Positions 53,901 to 64,000 of a stretch of DNA of 64,000 nucleotides are shown here, one piece after another. Position 1 is the stretch's first letter. Every line of letters starts with the position of its first letter. The stretch comes from Dendrocalamus latiflorus (taxonomy: Eukaryota > Streptophyta > Magnoliopsida > Poales > Poaceae): the NCBI GenBank assembly GCA_017311315.1, contig CM029622.1:11679656-11743655 (forward strand). The letters run 5' to 3'. The translations under genes and the position numbers were made by a program. Below the pieces are notes generated by a model, which searched no databases, was not told the origin of the DNA, and saw nothing but the letters and a program-made list of their open reading frames with translations.

Positions 53901-54737
53901 GATGGGGGAATTGAGCTTCTTCCTCAACTTCCAGATCAAGCAGACTCGGGAGGGTATCTTCTTGCATCAAGGCAAGTATATTTGAGACCTCCTGAGACAC
54001 TTCGACATGAGTGACAGCAAGCCGGTGTTGACTTCAATGGCGACCTTGACCACACTTGATCCTTACAAGGATGGTGAGCCTGTAGATCATAAGAAGTACC
54101 ACAGTATGATTGGCTCACTCCTGTACCTCACTACTTTGAGGCCGGACATACACTTCACCGTGTGTCTATGCGCTCGATTTCAGGCCTCTCCTCATGCCTC
54201 TCACCATCAGGTGGTGAAGCACATTTTCAGGTACCTTCAGCTATTCTAGACTATAGTATATAGTACTCTTCTGCTTCATGTCTTTCCCTTAGAGCCTATT
54301 CTGACGCAGATTTTGCTGGTTGTACGATAGATAGGAAGAGCACATTCGGCACTTGCCAATTCATTAGCACTTTTCTTATTTCATGGTCCTCTGGAAAGCA
54401 ATCCAGTGTTGCACAGTCCACCATAGAGGCCGAGTATGTTGTAGCTGCTAGTTATTGTAGTCAGGTGCTTTGGATAGTCTCGACTTTGCGGGACTTTGGG
54501 TTAGCCATAGATAGTATTTTACTTTCCTGTGATAACACTTCTGCCATTAACATTACTAAGAACCCAGTGCCGCACTCTAGGACCAATCACATAGATGTTC
54601 GATATCATTTTCTTAGAGATCATGTGGAGAAGGGTGACATAGTACTTTGGTATGTGGAGAGTGACCATCAATTAGCTGATATTTTCATGGCTTTATGGGG
54701 AGAGTTTGGAGTGGTCCGTCCTTATGGTATAATCTGA
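50979..54737 (+). pseudogene. pol: Copia pol (protease, integrase, RT, RNase H), broken
   Basis: Protease has 'EVWLVDSGCSCHMTRDF' near 51622-51670. The pre-integrase zinc finger region has 'FWHRRLGHIGFDHL' at 52019-52060. The integrase end has 'HVPQQNDVVEKKNRTLVEMA' at 52480-52535. RT has 'NAFLNRCIEEDVYVRQPPGF' near 53570-53625, and its active-site motif is altered to YVHD near 53815. RNase H has 'QSTIEAEYVVAASY' near 54416 and ends 'DHQLADIFMALWGEF'. Stops occur at 53446 (TAG), 53551 (TAG), 53860 (TAG) and 53983 (TGA), with several frame changes. Most stops stand where family members have Gln or Arg. Confidence 0.88.
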
Positions 54738-56997
54738 GGGGGATATCATGTATTTTGTGTATCATTTGCTCATTTGCTTCTTTTTGCACTTTGTTTCTTA
54801 GTGCTTTTGGGTTAGTCTTCCTAGCATAGATCAAGGTTAGTATTATACTATGTTGTTTAGATTTCTTCCTCTTATCTTGTGATATTAGAATGATGCTTAT
54901 TAGTTGCTTCTCTTCTCACTAGGTTGAGTTCACTCACTTTTTTTATGTCCAATAGGGTTTGGGCCCCCTGGGTAGACAATGTGTTTACTCATTTGTGTTT
55001 AGATGACCAGCTAATAGTCCTAGAGTCATATGGGGTAGATGAGAGTGAGTCTGAGCCATAGTGAACCCTTTTATCATGTCTGTGCTTTAAGGACTATCAT
55101 TTCTTCGTTTCCCAAGTTTCTTCTCTCTTTTTATTGCTCTAATTTAGAGGAAGTTCATTTGAGATCTTCTTGAACTTAATGTTAACCTAACACAACTTGA
55201 ACCAAAAGTTTCTAAAATTGATTCACTTGTTGAGGGGGAGCTGGGATTTTTATTACATCATATTATATTTTAAATTTAGCAATGTGCATTGTAATATAAA
55301 TACATGGAGCTTTGACTATTATTCTTATGTGACATGATTTCCTGCTTTACATCTTGCCATATCTTATGCTAGTTTACTATATTTATCATGTTCTCTATAT
55401 GTAGCTTAGCTTTTGCCATGCTAGCTCTATTAAATTTGAAAAACTTGAATTGAATTATGTTTTATTGGATCTTATGACTAATTCTACTCTAAGTGATCCT
55501 TTTATGATTCATGCCATGTTAAATACGCTAAGTTAAGTTTAGAACCTATATTGAGCTTTAGATTGAGTTAAGCTACATAACATAGAAATCACACGTGGAA
55601 GGGGTGGGCAATTAGCTAGAGCAGCAGGTGATGTAGCGAAACTGATTGCAAAAGAGGGTAAATCGACCACTTTAAGATTACCATCTGGGGGGTCTGTTTG
55701 GTATCCCAAAATTGCTTAGCAACAGTCGGACAAGTGGGTAATGTTGGGGTGAACCAAAAAGTGAGTTAGTAGTAGCTCTTGTTCTTGAACTAAGTCAAGG
55801 AAATGCAAAATAATCTCTTTTGTGTGAAAAAACTGATCTCAATAATTCTTTCTCATGAGACGGCTTGCTATTGCACTAAGCATGGATTGAGGGGGAGTTT
55901 TGGATGCCCAAGATCATTTTCTTAAACTTTTTGCTTGGGGTGGTTGCATAAGACTTGAGATCTAACACATGGACAATAAAACAAAATTTTGTGAAAAATG
56001 GCTGAAACTCAGCCACAACCAAAGATGAACTTTAAAAATGCCAAATGTGCTAATTTTTCTCAATTACAAGTGATTTTAAGTGCTTGAACAAAATATTTTA
56101 ATCTTGAATGTATAGCACTCTAAATTGACTTAATTGTAGCTTCTTGGTTCCATTTACTATATTGCCATGGCTTGGCACATTTTTGGATATCTTTGGCTAA
56201 TCTATGAATTTGAGCACCTTGACATGCTAAAAATCTATTTAATTTCAAATCATTGCTTATTTGGTTTTAGCTTTACTACATATGGTTTACCATGATCTAG
56301 ATAGCTCTTTCATATACTATGGCTTGGTGCAATATTTGTAGAATCATTTTAGATAATTTTCATAGCTCCTAATTCTAAAATGAATAAAATACATCCACTT
56401 TATTTCATTCTTAGTATATCTTCCTTCCATGCATCTTGATGACACCATTGTCAAAGGGGAAGAAAGATCGATAAAAATATATATCTAGAGCATGAGTTGG
56501 AGTTTTTGTGCAAATTTTCGCTAAATTGGAGCTTTAATGTTTTGTTGTGATTTTCTTAATCATTTGATCTCTTCTCACCATGACCAAGATCGAATCGAAT
56601 AATTGTTCTTTTATATGGACCCAGAGTAAAATTCTCGACTCATTTGGTGGATTTGAAGCTTTTTGTGAACTTCCTATCAATATTAGTAGTTTCTATCTAC
56701 CTCTGGCTTAAATGGTCATTTTTAGCTCTTTGCGCTCTTCTTTTGACCATTTGGAGCTCTATTGGCAAATTTTCCTATGTCTGTCTAAATTCAACTCCTA
56801 AATGCATTTTTATGAAATTACCAATGGGTTCATCAACGGCGAGATTGAAGGACTATGCGAGAAGGTCTTAGGTTATGATGTGATGAACCATTGCAATCTG
56901 GAGAGTTGAAAATTTGAAAATAACAATTTTGTGGACTGTTCGAGCTGTCTTTTGAGTCACTGTAAGAAACTGTTATAAAGTGCTAGCTGAAATATTC
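54738..56997 (+). other. Non-coding 3' region of the copia element with plastid insert
   Basis: AT-rich sequence between the RNase H end and the 3' LTR, with purine-rich tracts such as 'TTGAGGGGGAGCTGGGA' near 55233 and 'TTGAGGGGGAGTTTTGGA' near 55887. No env-like frame is open. A fragment of plastid rpl2 lies at 55582-55762. Confidence 0.6.
55582..55762 (+). pseudogene. rpl2: Plastid-type rpl2 fragment (nuclear plastid DNA)
   Basis: The frame reads 'IEITRGRGGQLARAAGDVAK', then 'LIAKEGKSTTLRLPSG'. A one-base loss shifts it, and the following bases still spell the rpl2 segment around 'NCLATVGQVGNVGVNQK' in the next frame. Ribosomal protein L2 of the plastid large subunit has this block in its middle. 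About 60 of 273 residues are present, with a frameshift and no start, so it is a non-functional insert. At this similarity level a plastid or a plastid-derived mitochondrial source is possible. It lies wholly inside the copia element. Confidence 0.85.
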
Positions 56998-58788
56998 TGA
57001 AGATTGAAATGCCATGCAGTGACTATTGGATCCCATGCATGCCTACTGCTTATTTGCATGTTCTCATGTCACTAGATCACTAGATGAGATTCGATGCTTC
57101 TTTGGTCAGTATTTTATTGGTTTAAGTGTGATGTGATTTGATCTGTTGACCTCAACTCATATGAGCTATGTTACAACTAACATGGATCAATTTGTGAAGA
57201 ACTTATGCCCGAAAATGATTTCTTTATCTTTGGATGTGCAGGATTGCTTGGAGTCAACCATAGTCAACAGGGAGGATCGGGGATAGGCTCATGGAGAAGT
57301 TGAGACCTAGAACAATCGAGGATACTAGGTGAGACGGTGACGTCAAGCATGACACGAGAAAGACAAAAAATGTTGAAGGCGAGTTTGAATGATGGGATTA
57401 CACCCTGAGGCTTGAATGGTTCAAGTGAGCCATGGTTCGGCAGAACTAGGACGGGAAAGACTTGACAACGTATGGCAAGCTAGTGATTCATTTACACGTG
57501 GCAAGCATAGCGATTGCTTGCCATGGAAGATGGAGACTGGGTCAACGAGGGGGTATTTTAGTAGTTTGACCAAAATACCGAAAACCACTTTGGATCAAAA
57601 CTGCGGCGCGTGGGCGGCGTTGGAGAGCAGTTTAGGTCAAGGTGGAACTGGTTTGATCAAGATGGATCAAGGCTAAGGATTTAGCGAATACAGACTTATG
57701 CGCTTTGAAAAACTTGCATAAGTGAACATGTGTGAATAAAACCCGTGCGTGTGGGGTTAACGAGTTCCCCCATTGTATTAGTGGATAGAATCCACTAAGG
57801 TCTAGGTGTGGCTGGTTGCCCACCTATTTAAGGGGTTGGGATGGAGACATGTGGTTAACCATCCAACCCCTCTCATGTGTTCTCTTGCTTTTAGGGTTAG
57901 AGTTTGAGAGTGGAGCACCTGGTGTGCTCTTTGTCCTCCAAGGTGGAGTGGCTGTAAAACCTCCTCTTCAAGTGGCAATATATTAATCTTTGATCATCTT
58001 CACGGCTATCTTTCTATTTGATTGATTTGTTCTTGTTTTGTTTGGTTTTTTCTTTTTCCTCACCCTCTTCTTAATCTTGCTATGTCAAGAACGTGTAAGA
58101 GATAGAGATATCCTCTGGGAATCATCATCCACCCATCTAGGTACTTTAGTAGCAAGTTCATCAAGAAACTCAGTTTTTACATATTTTTGATCTTCCAAGT
58201 GATTTCCTGATCTGAGGGTTTTTGGCTTGATTTTGTTGGTGTTCTAACTTGCTGTGACATGTAGAAATAAATCTAAACCTATCTTGGTTATTACTCACCC
58301 ACGAGCAAGTTGTATTCATCGATTTTGGTTTTGGGTCGGTTTCGGTGTAACCTTCCTTCAAACTGAAAAAGATCTCAACTTTAGCCTTGATTTTCCCAAT
58401 CGTTTATTGGAATAGGTTCTTGATATCCTAGAGAAGATCATCCAATCAAAAATTACATAGATTTGAATTCTCGCTCCCGTGTTGATTTTATTATTCATAA
58501 GCCTGATTTTATTATTCATAGCGGTCAGAATGTCCAAATAGAGGTCAGACCGCCCCGTGGTTGGCAATTAGATCGCCAAGTAGATATCAGATCACCCCTG
58601 GTTGGCAGTGACATCTTTATGAGCTAAGTTCTTTGAGATTTTGTATTCTTGAGTGATTTGCTTTGGATTTTTGGTAGTGGATTTGATTCTCAGTAACTCT
58701 ATAGTTATTTAAGAATAGAATCTAGAATACTTGGGGAATATTTTAATCGGTACCATTCACCTCTCTCTATTACCTTTCTGATCCTACA
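56998..58788 (+). repeat. 3' LTR of the copia element, 1791 bp
   Basis: It starts 'TGAAGATTGAAATGCCA' and ends 'CTTTCTGATCCTACA'. It keeps the U3 promoter segment lost from the left LTR. The motif GGTCAGACCGCC lies near 58543. Confidence 0.88.
57823..57834 (+). promoter_or_regulatory. TATA-like box of the copia LTR
   Basis: 'CCTATTTAAGGG' lies upstream of an 'AACCCCTCTCATGTGTTCTC' leader. It corresponds to the TATA box of the related LTR near 6871. Confidence 0.6.
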
Positions 58789-59100
58789 ATACTCAACTTG
58801 ATGGTTAAGTAGTGCGCGATATTTGTATTTTGACTTAGTACATGCCAGAGAACTCAAATCCAACAAAAAGCCACATCAAAATCTTTATCAAAGATTTTCA
58901 ACAACTTTCCAGGGCCTTTTCTAAGGTTCTATTCTTGTATGTTGATGTTGGCTTTTGGTTGATCTGATTGATGCACATGAGTTTAGACACAAGAAACTAT
59001 TTGAAGAAGCAGCTTTGAGAAATCGTTTATAGAAGCTTTTCTATTTATTCTAGTTTCTAAGAAAGTGAAACCAAAAACCAATTAAAAAAACAAAAAGAAC
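58789..59100 (+). other. Spacer and probable promoter region of DHFR-TS
   Basis: AT-rich sequence between the copia element and the GC-rich leader. 'TTCTATTTATTC' near 59038 is a weak TATA-like candidate. The copia 3' LTR ends only about 300 bp upstream of the leader. Confidence 0.4.
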
Positions 59101-60801
59101 ACCGCCTAAGAGAAAGCATAGGTGTTCTCACCTCTAAAACCCCATTCCCGCAAACCCTCTTTCCCATCCCTGCCCTCCCCTCCGCCCCGCTCCCGCCCTC
59201 TCCGGCCGCGCGACGCCGGAGATTGTCGGAGCTCCCGCTGCTGGCGAGTTCCCGCCCCTGCCTCTCCTCGTTCCCCTTCGTTCCCCTCATCCTCCTTCTC
59301 CCCCTGTATGCGTGCGCGCTTTCCTCACGTTCCGTGCGGCGAGGAACCCTAACGTGGTGGGGGCTCTCGCTCAGATTAGGGTAGAGGGCCATGCTTTTGT
59401 GCGATATTGTGGATTTATGAGTGATCAGGAGTGTGCCACTTGGTGGGTTTGCGCGCCCGTGCTCGTTGGAGCACGAACCCCGTGGGTCTGTCCTGTGCAG
59501 TGTGTTTGTTACTGTGTTATGTGGGAGTGGAGCTGCTACTGTTCTTGTTAGGACCTCCAATTAGTTGGATTGGTTTGGTCTTCAAGTGAATTCTGCTTGT
59601 ACCTCGGGAGAGCCGATCTGTTTTTGGTGGAGTGGCGTTTTGCTATGATGGACATTTTAGGACAATTTTTACGTTTTCCTGGTCCATATTCAGGTTGCGC
59701 CGCTGGGATAGTAACACTAGTTTCTGCATTTCAGAAATTCATGACTCTTGCCTTGTTTTGATCATTTTGTTTCTTACCTGTTTGACTGTTGAAGTTGTGG
59801 CACATACCATTGTAGATTTTGATATTGTTAGTTCAGATGTTAGTGGTAAAGGTGTTGGTTGCAGGGTCATGCGTATCTAAGTTTCTTTGTGTGCATGCAA
59901 ATACATACTACTACCGGAGTAATGTACTAGCAATCTATTATAGCTATTTAATCATAACATGACCATTATATAAAATTCAGCTCCTTCCCAAATGAAATGC
60001 TAGGAGAAAATAAGTTGATAGTTGTTTTTCCGAGAGAGCTTGTCTGGTTTGCAGGAGAGTGCTCTTTCGTTATGCTGGAATTGTAGAATAAAATGCTAAT
60101 CGTGTACAGTCAGGTTAAACTGATTGGATCACACAGGAATTTATGGCTGCTTTGCTCTGTCTCCTCTCTTGCTTTAACCAGTTCACTGCATTTTATTGTT
60201 TCAGTTGCTGAAATAGTGTAATCAACGATGGTAATTTTTTTATTGCTAGTTCATGGTCCAGATGTTAGTGGCAGAGGTGTTCAGAGCAGGAGCGTATGTC
60301 ACTAGGTTTTGTCGACATACATGCCAAGTATATACTACTAGCAAAATCATGTATAGTGGTATCAGTTTACTTGTGACATGCCATTTCTTTTAAATAAAAC
60401 ACGTTTTGTTGATCAAGAGAGGGTGTAGAGTGTACCTTGGGGGAACAAACTGTAGGTGAAAATTATTGAATACATTTTGTGTGGATGCTTTTGCTTGACT
60501 TGTAATGGCTCAGTAATAATTCCTTTATTTTTATATTTTCTAGTAGAGTTTTAGAAAACTTAACTTCGTGTCACCTAGGTGCTTCTATTATATTTTAGGA
60601 AGTACTGGGTCTGTTTAATTTTCTGTATCATTTATTTTCTAATGGTTGATCAAATTGTCAACTTATATCTTGCTTCCTCAAATTCAGATTGCAAGATTTT
60701 TTCAGTATTGCTTGCGCACCCATTTCCAATTTAAAAAACCTCAATCTCTGGACATTAGCAGCCTAAGGTCTTGCTGCTCTAATCAATCTCCACTGATAGC
60801 C
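59101..60801 (+). other. 5' untranslated leader and intron(s) of DHFR-TS
   Basis: A pyrimidine- and GC-rich leader (about 59100-59380) is typical of grass 5' exons. An AT-rich intron follows and ends at a splice acceptor TTCAG at 60687 or 60705. The donor is not certain; AACGTGGTG near 59352 is a weak candidate. Inside the intron, segments near 59790-59950 and 60205-60360 are diverged copies of one another ('AGATGTTAGTGG...AAGGTGTT' and 'AGATGTTAGTGG...GAGGTGTT'). Confidence 0.55.
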
Positions 60802-62872
60802 ATGGTTATTACTCTCGCCAATGGTAATTCACAGAATGGCCCTCAGAGGAACTATCAGGTTGTTGTTGCTGCTACTCGTGACATGGGCATTGGGAAGGAT
60901 GGGGTCTTGCCATGGAAGCTTCTTGCTGACCTGAAATTCTTCAAGGAGCTTACACTGACTACGTCAGACCCTGCAAAGAAGAATGCAGTTATAATGGGAA
61001 GGAGAACATGGGAGAGCATACCCCTTAACTCAAGGCCATTGCCTGGTCGTTTGAATGTCATATTGACTCGTTCTGGTAGTTTTGATTTTGCAACAGTTGA
61101 AAATGTTGTTATCTGTGGAAGCATGAACTCTGCCTTAGAACTGCTAGCATCAACTCCATATTGCTTATCGATTGAGAAAGTTTTTGTAATAGGTGGTGGA
61201 CAGATACTGAGGTGAGTTATTACCTTCTGCAAGAACATAATGTACATGACTGTGTTGTTTATGTGTACTCAACTCTATTGCAATGCTATTGACCCTATCT
61301 GCAAAATCTTTCTGTAGGGAATCTCTTAACGGGCCTGCATGTGAGGCCATCCATCTAACTGACATTCAGTCGAGCATTGAGTGTGACACTTTCATTCCTC
61401 CAATAGACTTCTCGGTGTTCCAACCATGGTATTCATCTTTACCGGTGGTAGAGAGCAACATTAGGCATTCTTTTGTGAGCTTTGTTCGTGTTAGAAAATC
61501 AGTGACAGAAGGTAATGACTCAAATGGCAAGGAATCAACTGAGGATGATACCAAGAATGTCAAATTTGAAATTGAGAACTTCTCTTTTCTCCCTAAGATG
61601 ATATTTGATCGCCATGAGGAGTATCACTATCTCAATCTTGTTGAAGATATTATAAGGAGTGGTGCTCAGAAAAATGATAGGACAGGAACCGGGACATTGT
61701 CAAAATTTGGTTGTCAGGTATTTGTCCTTAATATTTTTTGAAATATTTAATTTGATTACAGAAAATATAATTTGTCTTTCTTTTGGTTATTAGATGCGGT
61801 TTAACTTAAGGAAGAATTTCCCGTTGTTGACGACAAAGGTATGCACGTGTTTGCACTTAATTGTATCCATATCTTGTTACTAAACTTAACAATACTGAAT
61901 CAGCACATTTTGTAATCTGTACAAATGAGAAATGAGTTTTGTTTTTAAATTTGGATTAAGAGATAAGAAGCGGGGGGGGGGGGGGGGGCAATGGCTACAA
62001 GATGGCACCTGTTTCTCCAGTTTGTTTATTTTCCTGGTGCTTCAAATTTCAACTTTCAAGCTAGTTAGTTTCAATGCATGTCACATAGGATGCTGCTGTG
62101 CCTTCTTGATTTTCTTTTGTTTACTTGTATGTGCAATCAAGTAGGATGCTTCTGTACTTTCAATCAATTTTGTCCCACAAGTTCTGTTGCAAGAATTTGC
62201 CTAGTGTTTGTAATTAGGTAGACATTTGTTGCATCACCTGATTTGTTAGTTATTGTCTATAACAAACGGCTATATTCCTTACTAAGGCGATGCTCATGTT
62301 GTATTGAGGTACCACATCTGATATTTCAGTATGTTGTGTTAGTAGGATCGCTTCATACTGGATTGCCCCTTATTTTTCTGTCTATTTCACTGGTGATGAT
62401 ATATGCTGATTTGCAGATTTAGTGCCACATTCTGTTGAAGCATAGTACTGCTTTGTAATACAATCTCTTGCCTTGTATATGGGTGGGTTCTTTTGGGCTA
62501 TGGCTTATGACTTAAATTTTTGAATTCTGGCTGTTCGTGAGAAAGAGTACAGAAAGAGATACTTGCATACGATTTTCGCCAATATAGATAAAGTCGGGAC
62601 AATGTCTACTACAATCAACTTGTAGATCCTGTCTTGAAAAGACACTCCGTTTAAAAGCTAGTTACTGTAGAAAGTCAAGCCATAAACCCAAAAGAACCCA
62701 CTCTATGTATTTGTAAAACTATTCTCCCTTTAACTATGAATTGAGAGCTTTGGGACTCCCCGTTCTTTTTTTTCCTTGAGAATGTAATAACATGTGCTCT
62801 TTACCAGAGGGTTTTTGGCGTGGTGTTGTTGAAGAACTCCTGTGGTTCATCAGTGGCTCGACAAACTCAAAG
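60802..62872 (+). CDS. DHFR-TS: Bifunctional dihydrofolate reductase-thymidylate synthase, 5' part
   Basis: It reduces dihydrofolate with NADPH and makes dTMP from dUMP and methylene-tetrahydrofolate, giving the cell DNA precursors and recycling folate. Four coding exons are visible: 60802-61211, 61318-61717, 61794-61838 and 62808/62810-62872, all with GT-AG introns. DHFR motifs are 'GIGKDGVLPWKLLADLKFF' (catalytic Asp43), 'MGRRTWESIP', 'RPLPGRLNVILTRSG' and 'VIGGGQILR'. A linker follows, then the TS start 'HEEYHYLNLVEDIIRSG' and 'RTGTGTLSKFGCQ' (phosphate-binding Arg), 'MRFNLRKNFPLLTTK' and 'FWRGVVEELLWFISGSTNSK'. The TS catalytic Cys and the rest lie beyond 64000. The ATG at 60802 has good context (AGCCATGG). 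At the fourth exon one base seems to be missing after the usual acceptor. Only the acceptor two bases later keeps the frame. Confidence 0.93.
61968..61988 (+). repeat. Poly-G tract in DHFR-TS intron
   Basis: A run of about 18 G follows 'AAGAAGC' near 61970 and is prone to length changes. It lies in the intron between the 45-bp exon and the 62810 exon. Confidence 0.8.
62483..62701. mobile_element. MITE with 30-bp terminal inverted repeats in DHFR-TS intron
   Basis: The left end is 'GTGGGTTCTTTTGGGCTATG' then 'GCTTATGACTT'. The right end, reversed, is 'GTGGGTTCTTTTGGGTTTAT' then 'GGCTTGACTT'. No clear target duplication was found, so the superfamily is open (hAT-like or Tourist-like). Confidence 0.7.
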
Positions 62873-64000
62873 GTGCTTCTGCTTAAATATTTCATTGGAT
62901 CTGTTGCTATCTTTATTCAATTTATAATCCTATACTCAATACTTTGGGTTAGTGCCTATATCCATAGACTACAATGCTTGGCACCCAACAAAACGTGCTC
63001 CTTATCTTGTTGTATCCTATGTCCATGCACAAACAGGTCCCATGATACTACCTTATTTTTAATAGGAGAATTATATTATGTATTTGGTGGCCTGCTGGTC
63101 TAGTACAATTCTTGAGTAAATTTCTGTTATGGGCTAGGGTTCTACCGTTGCGAAGGGTGTATGAGTGGAAAGTTGGGGGCGTACGGCGAGCGGCTGCCGG
63201 CAAGGCGGTGCCATCATATGTGAGAGGGAAGGCACCTCTAGGGCACGGTAGAGATAAGGGGGAAGGACTTCTTGTTATTTCTTTCTTAATTAACAATGAT
63301 AAAGCTACCCCTTTATATAGGAGGGATGGCACCTAACAATTGTAACTAATTGATACCTCCCAACAAATAGATAACTAGATAAGGAAGTCCTTATATCTCT
63401 AATCAATCTGCTGATCCCGAGGATCCTTCCGCGACTTGTGCTGCATGCTGAGGCCTGGCCTGCCGGTGATACTGAATGTTGACCATAACAATTTCACTGT
63501 GGAAACATTCATGTAATTCTAATTTAGGGGCCATTGATGGTAATAGTTTATAACTTTATATGCTGTAAATATTTCATCAGAATACATACGCACGTGTTTG
63601 TCATCTTGTTTGTCAACTTTACTTTAACCTGTGCCTGCAAGCATGAATGCATGGTCACCTTACCTTGAGTGAGTTGTCTTAGTTGTTGTTCCATGGGTTG
63701 CTTTATATGGCTAGTTGGAAAGTCCGAAGCCTGTTAAGTAGCATGTGGTACATTGCTACTTTGAGATGTTAGTGAGTACATATAATTTGATCATTTTTTA
63801 AATCATTTTTATTGCAAACTTTTCTGTTGTTTCGGTTTTAGTCTGGGAGAGGGTTAGCCCACTCAAGCATCTCACCACATTATTCTGCATCAGTTTCGTT
63901 GGGTGTATTTGCTAACTTTTGCAGCTCTTGAGGCAGAAGCAAATATCGTTAGTTTTTAGTTTTTTGGCATGAGCCTTCATGCTTATCACATATGTCTTTG
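62873..64000 (+). other. DHFR-TS intron continuing to the window edge
   Basis: No further TS exon was recognised up to 64000. The Pro-Cys-His catalytic motif is not found in any frame. The solo LTR at 63125-63490 enlarges this intron. Confidence 0.6.
63125..63490 (-). mobile_element. Solo LTR (366 bp) with perfect ATTTC duplication, antisense in DHFR-TS intron
   Basis: On the minus strand it starts 'TGTTATGGTCAACATTC', has a TATA box 'CCTATATAAAGG' (about 63310-63321) and ends 'CCTAGCCCATAACA'. ATTTC lies on both sides (63120-63124 and 63491-63495). The short TG...CA LTR resembles those of small copia elements. No internal sequence remains, so it arose by recombination between LTRs. Confidence 0.88.

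Larger units (their letters stand above)
47374..58788 (+). mobile_element. Decayed copia retrotransposon (SIRE/Maximus-like), 11.4 kb
   Basis: Related LTRs of 1311 and 1791 bp enclose a primer-binding site, gag, a long coiled-coil linker, protease, integrase, RT and RNase H in copia order, then 2.2 kb without coding. Many stops and frameshifts interrupt the genes. The long gag extension and the long spacer before the 3' LTR point to the SIRE/Maximus group. The flanks (GTACTTC left, ATACTC right) do not give a clean target duplication. Confidence 0.88.

Noticed and set aside
47368..58795. A 5-bp target duplication for the copia element (GTACT/ATACT or TACTT/TACTC)
   Set aside because: No exact match at the defined LTR ends, so it was not claimed.
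63920..63960. Possible next DHFR-TS exon after 'TTTTGCAG' with 'CTCTTGAGGCAGAAGC'
   Set aside because: The translation does not continue the TS sequence expected after 'SGSTNSK' and soon meets a stop. I take it as intron.
1..64000. tRNA, rRNA or microRNA genes
   Set aside because: I saw no tRNA-like cloverleaf, rRNA segment or convincing hairpin precursor by eye. A covariance-model scan would be needed to exclude them.

Overview
The window is plant nuclear DNA, most likely from rice or a close grass relative. The evidence is long nested LTR retrotransposons, CACTA and Stowaway-type elements, a GC-rich single-exon grass-type gene, and an intron-containing bifunctional dihydrofolate reductase-thymidylate synthase (DHFR-TS) gene. 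No species was confirmed by search. Only two ordinary host genes are visible: an uncharacterised nuclear-looking protein (14111-15028, +) and the 5' part of DHFR-TS (coding from 60802, +, running off the right edge). Almost everything else is transposable-element sequence of several ages.

Left part (1-13.3 kb): a broken Ty3/gypsy reverse transcriptase fragment (-), pieces of copia-type and gypsy-type LTRs, a 1.7-kb reverse-strand gypsy LTR (4127-5811), a CACTA transposon with both ends (8666-10852) carrying a 205-codon reverse-strand frame, and a 2.2-kb palindrome-rich minisatellite with a two-copy higher-order structure (11160-13330).

Middle part (13.3-34.2 kb): host gene, Stowaway-like MITEs, a small non-autonomous LTR element on the minus strand (17114-19588), a truncated Tat-type gypsy element with an intact 615-residue gag (19589-22039), and a non-autonomous gypsy element with 3.1-kb LTRs and only 1 kb between them (22040-29304). 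The two LTRs of that last element match for 2.86 kb and then differ abruptly for the last 275 bp, and its flanks do not match. This points to recombination between elements. Next comes a minus-strand gypsy-type element (29305-32744) whose interior carries fragments resembling three host genes: pectinesterase, MATE transporter and a RING-type E3 ligase. All three are in the same orientation as the element.

Right part (34.2-64 kb): a young, nearly complete 12.3-kb Tat-lineage gypsy element (34203-46483) with a perfect GTACT target duplication. It holds gag, protease-RT-RNase H, integrase, a 104-bp dimeric tandem array, an antisense multi-part gene with its own TATA box and at least one predicted intron, and a 65-bp tandem array. 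It sits inside an older gypsy LTR. A decayed copia element (47374-58788) follows; it carries a plastid rpl2 fragment, and its left LTR has lost its promoter. The DHFR-TS gene closes the window, with a MITE and an antisense solo LTR in its introns.

The strongest candidates for something unusual are the gene-capturing gypsy-type element at 29.3-32.7 kb and the intron-bearing antisense gene inside the 34.2-46.5 kb element.
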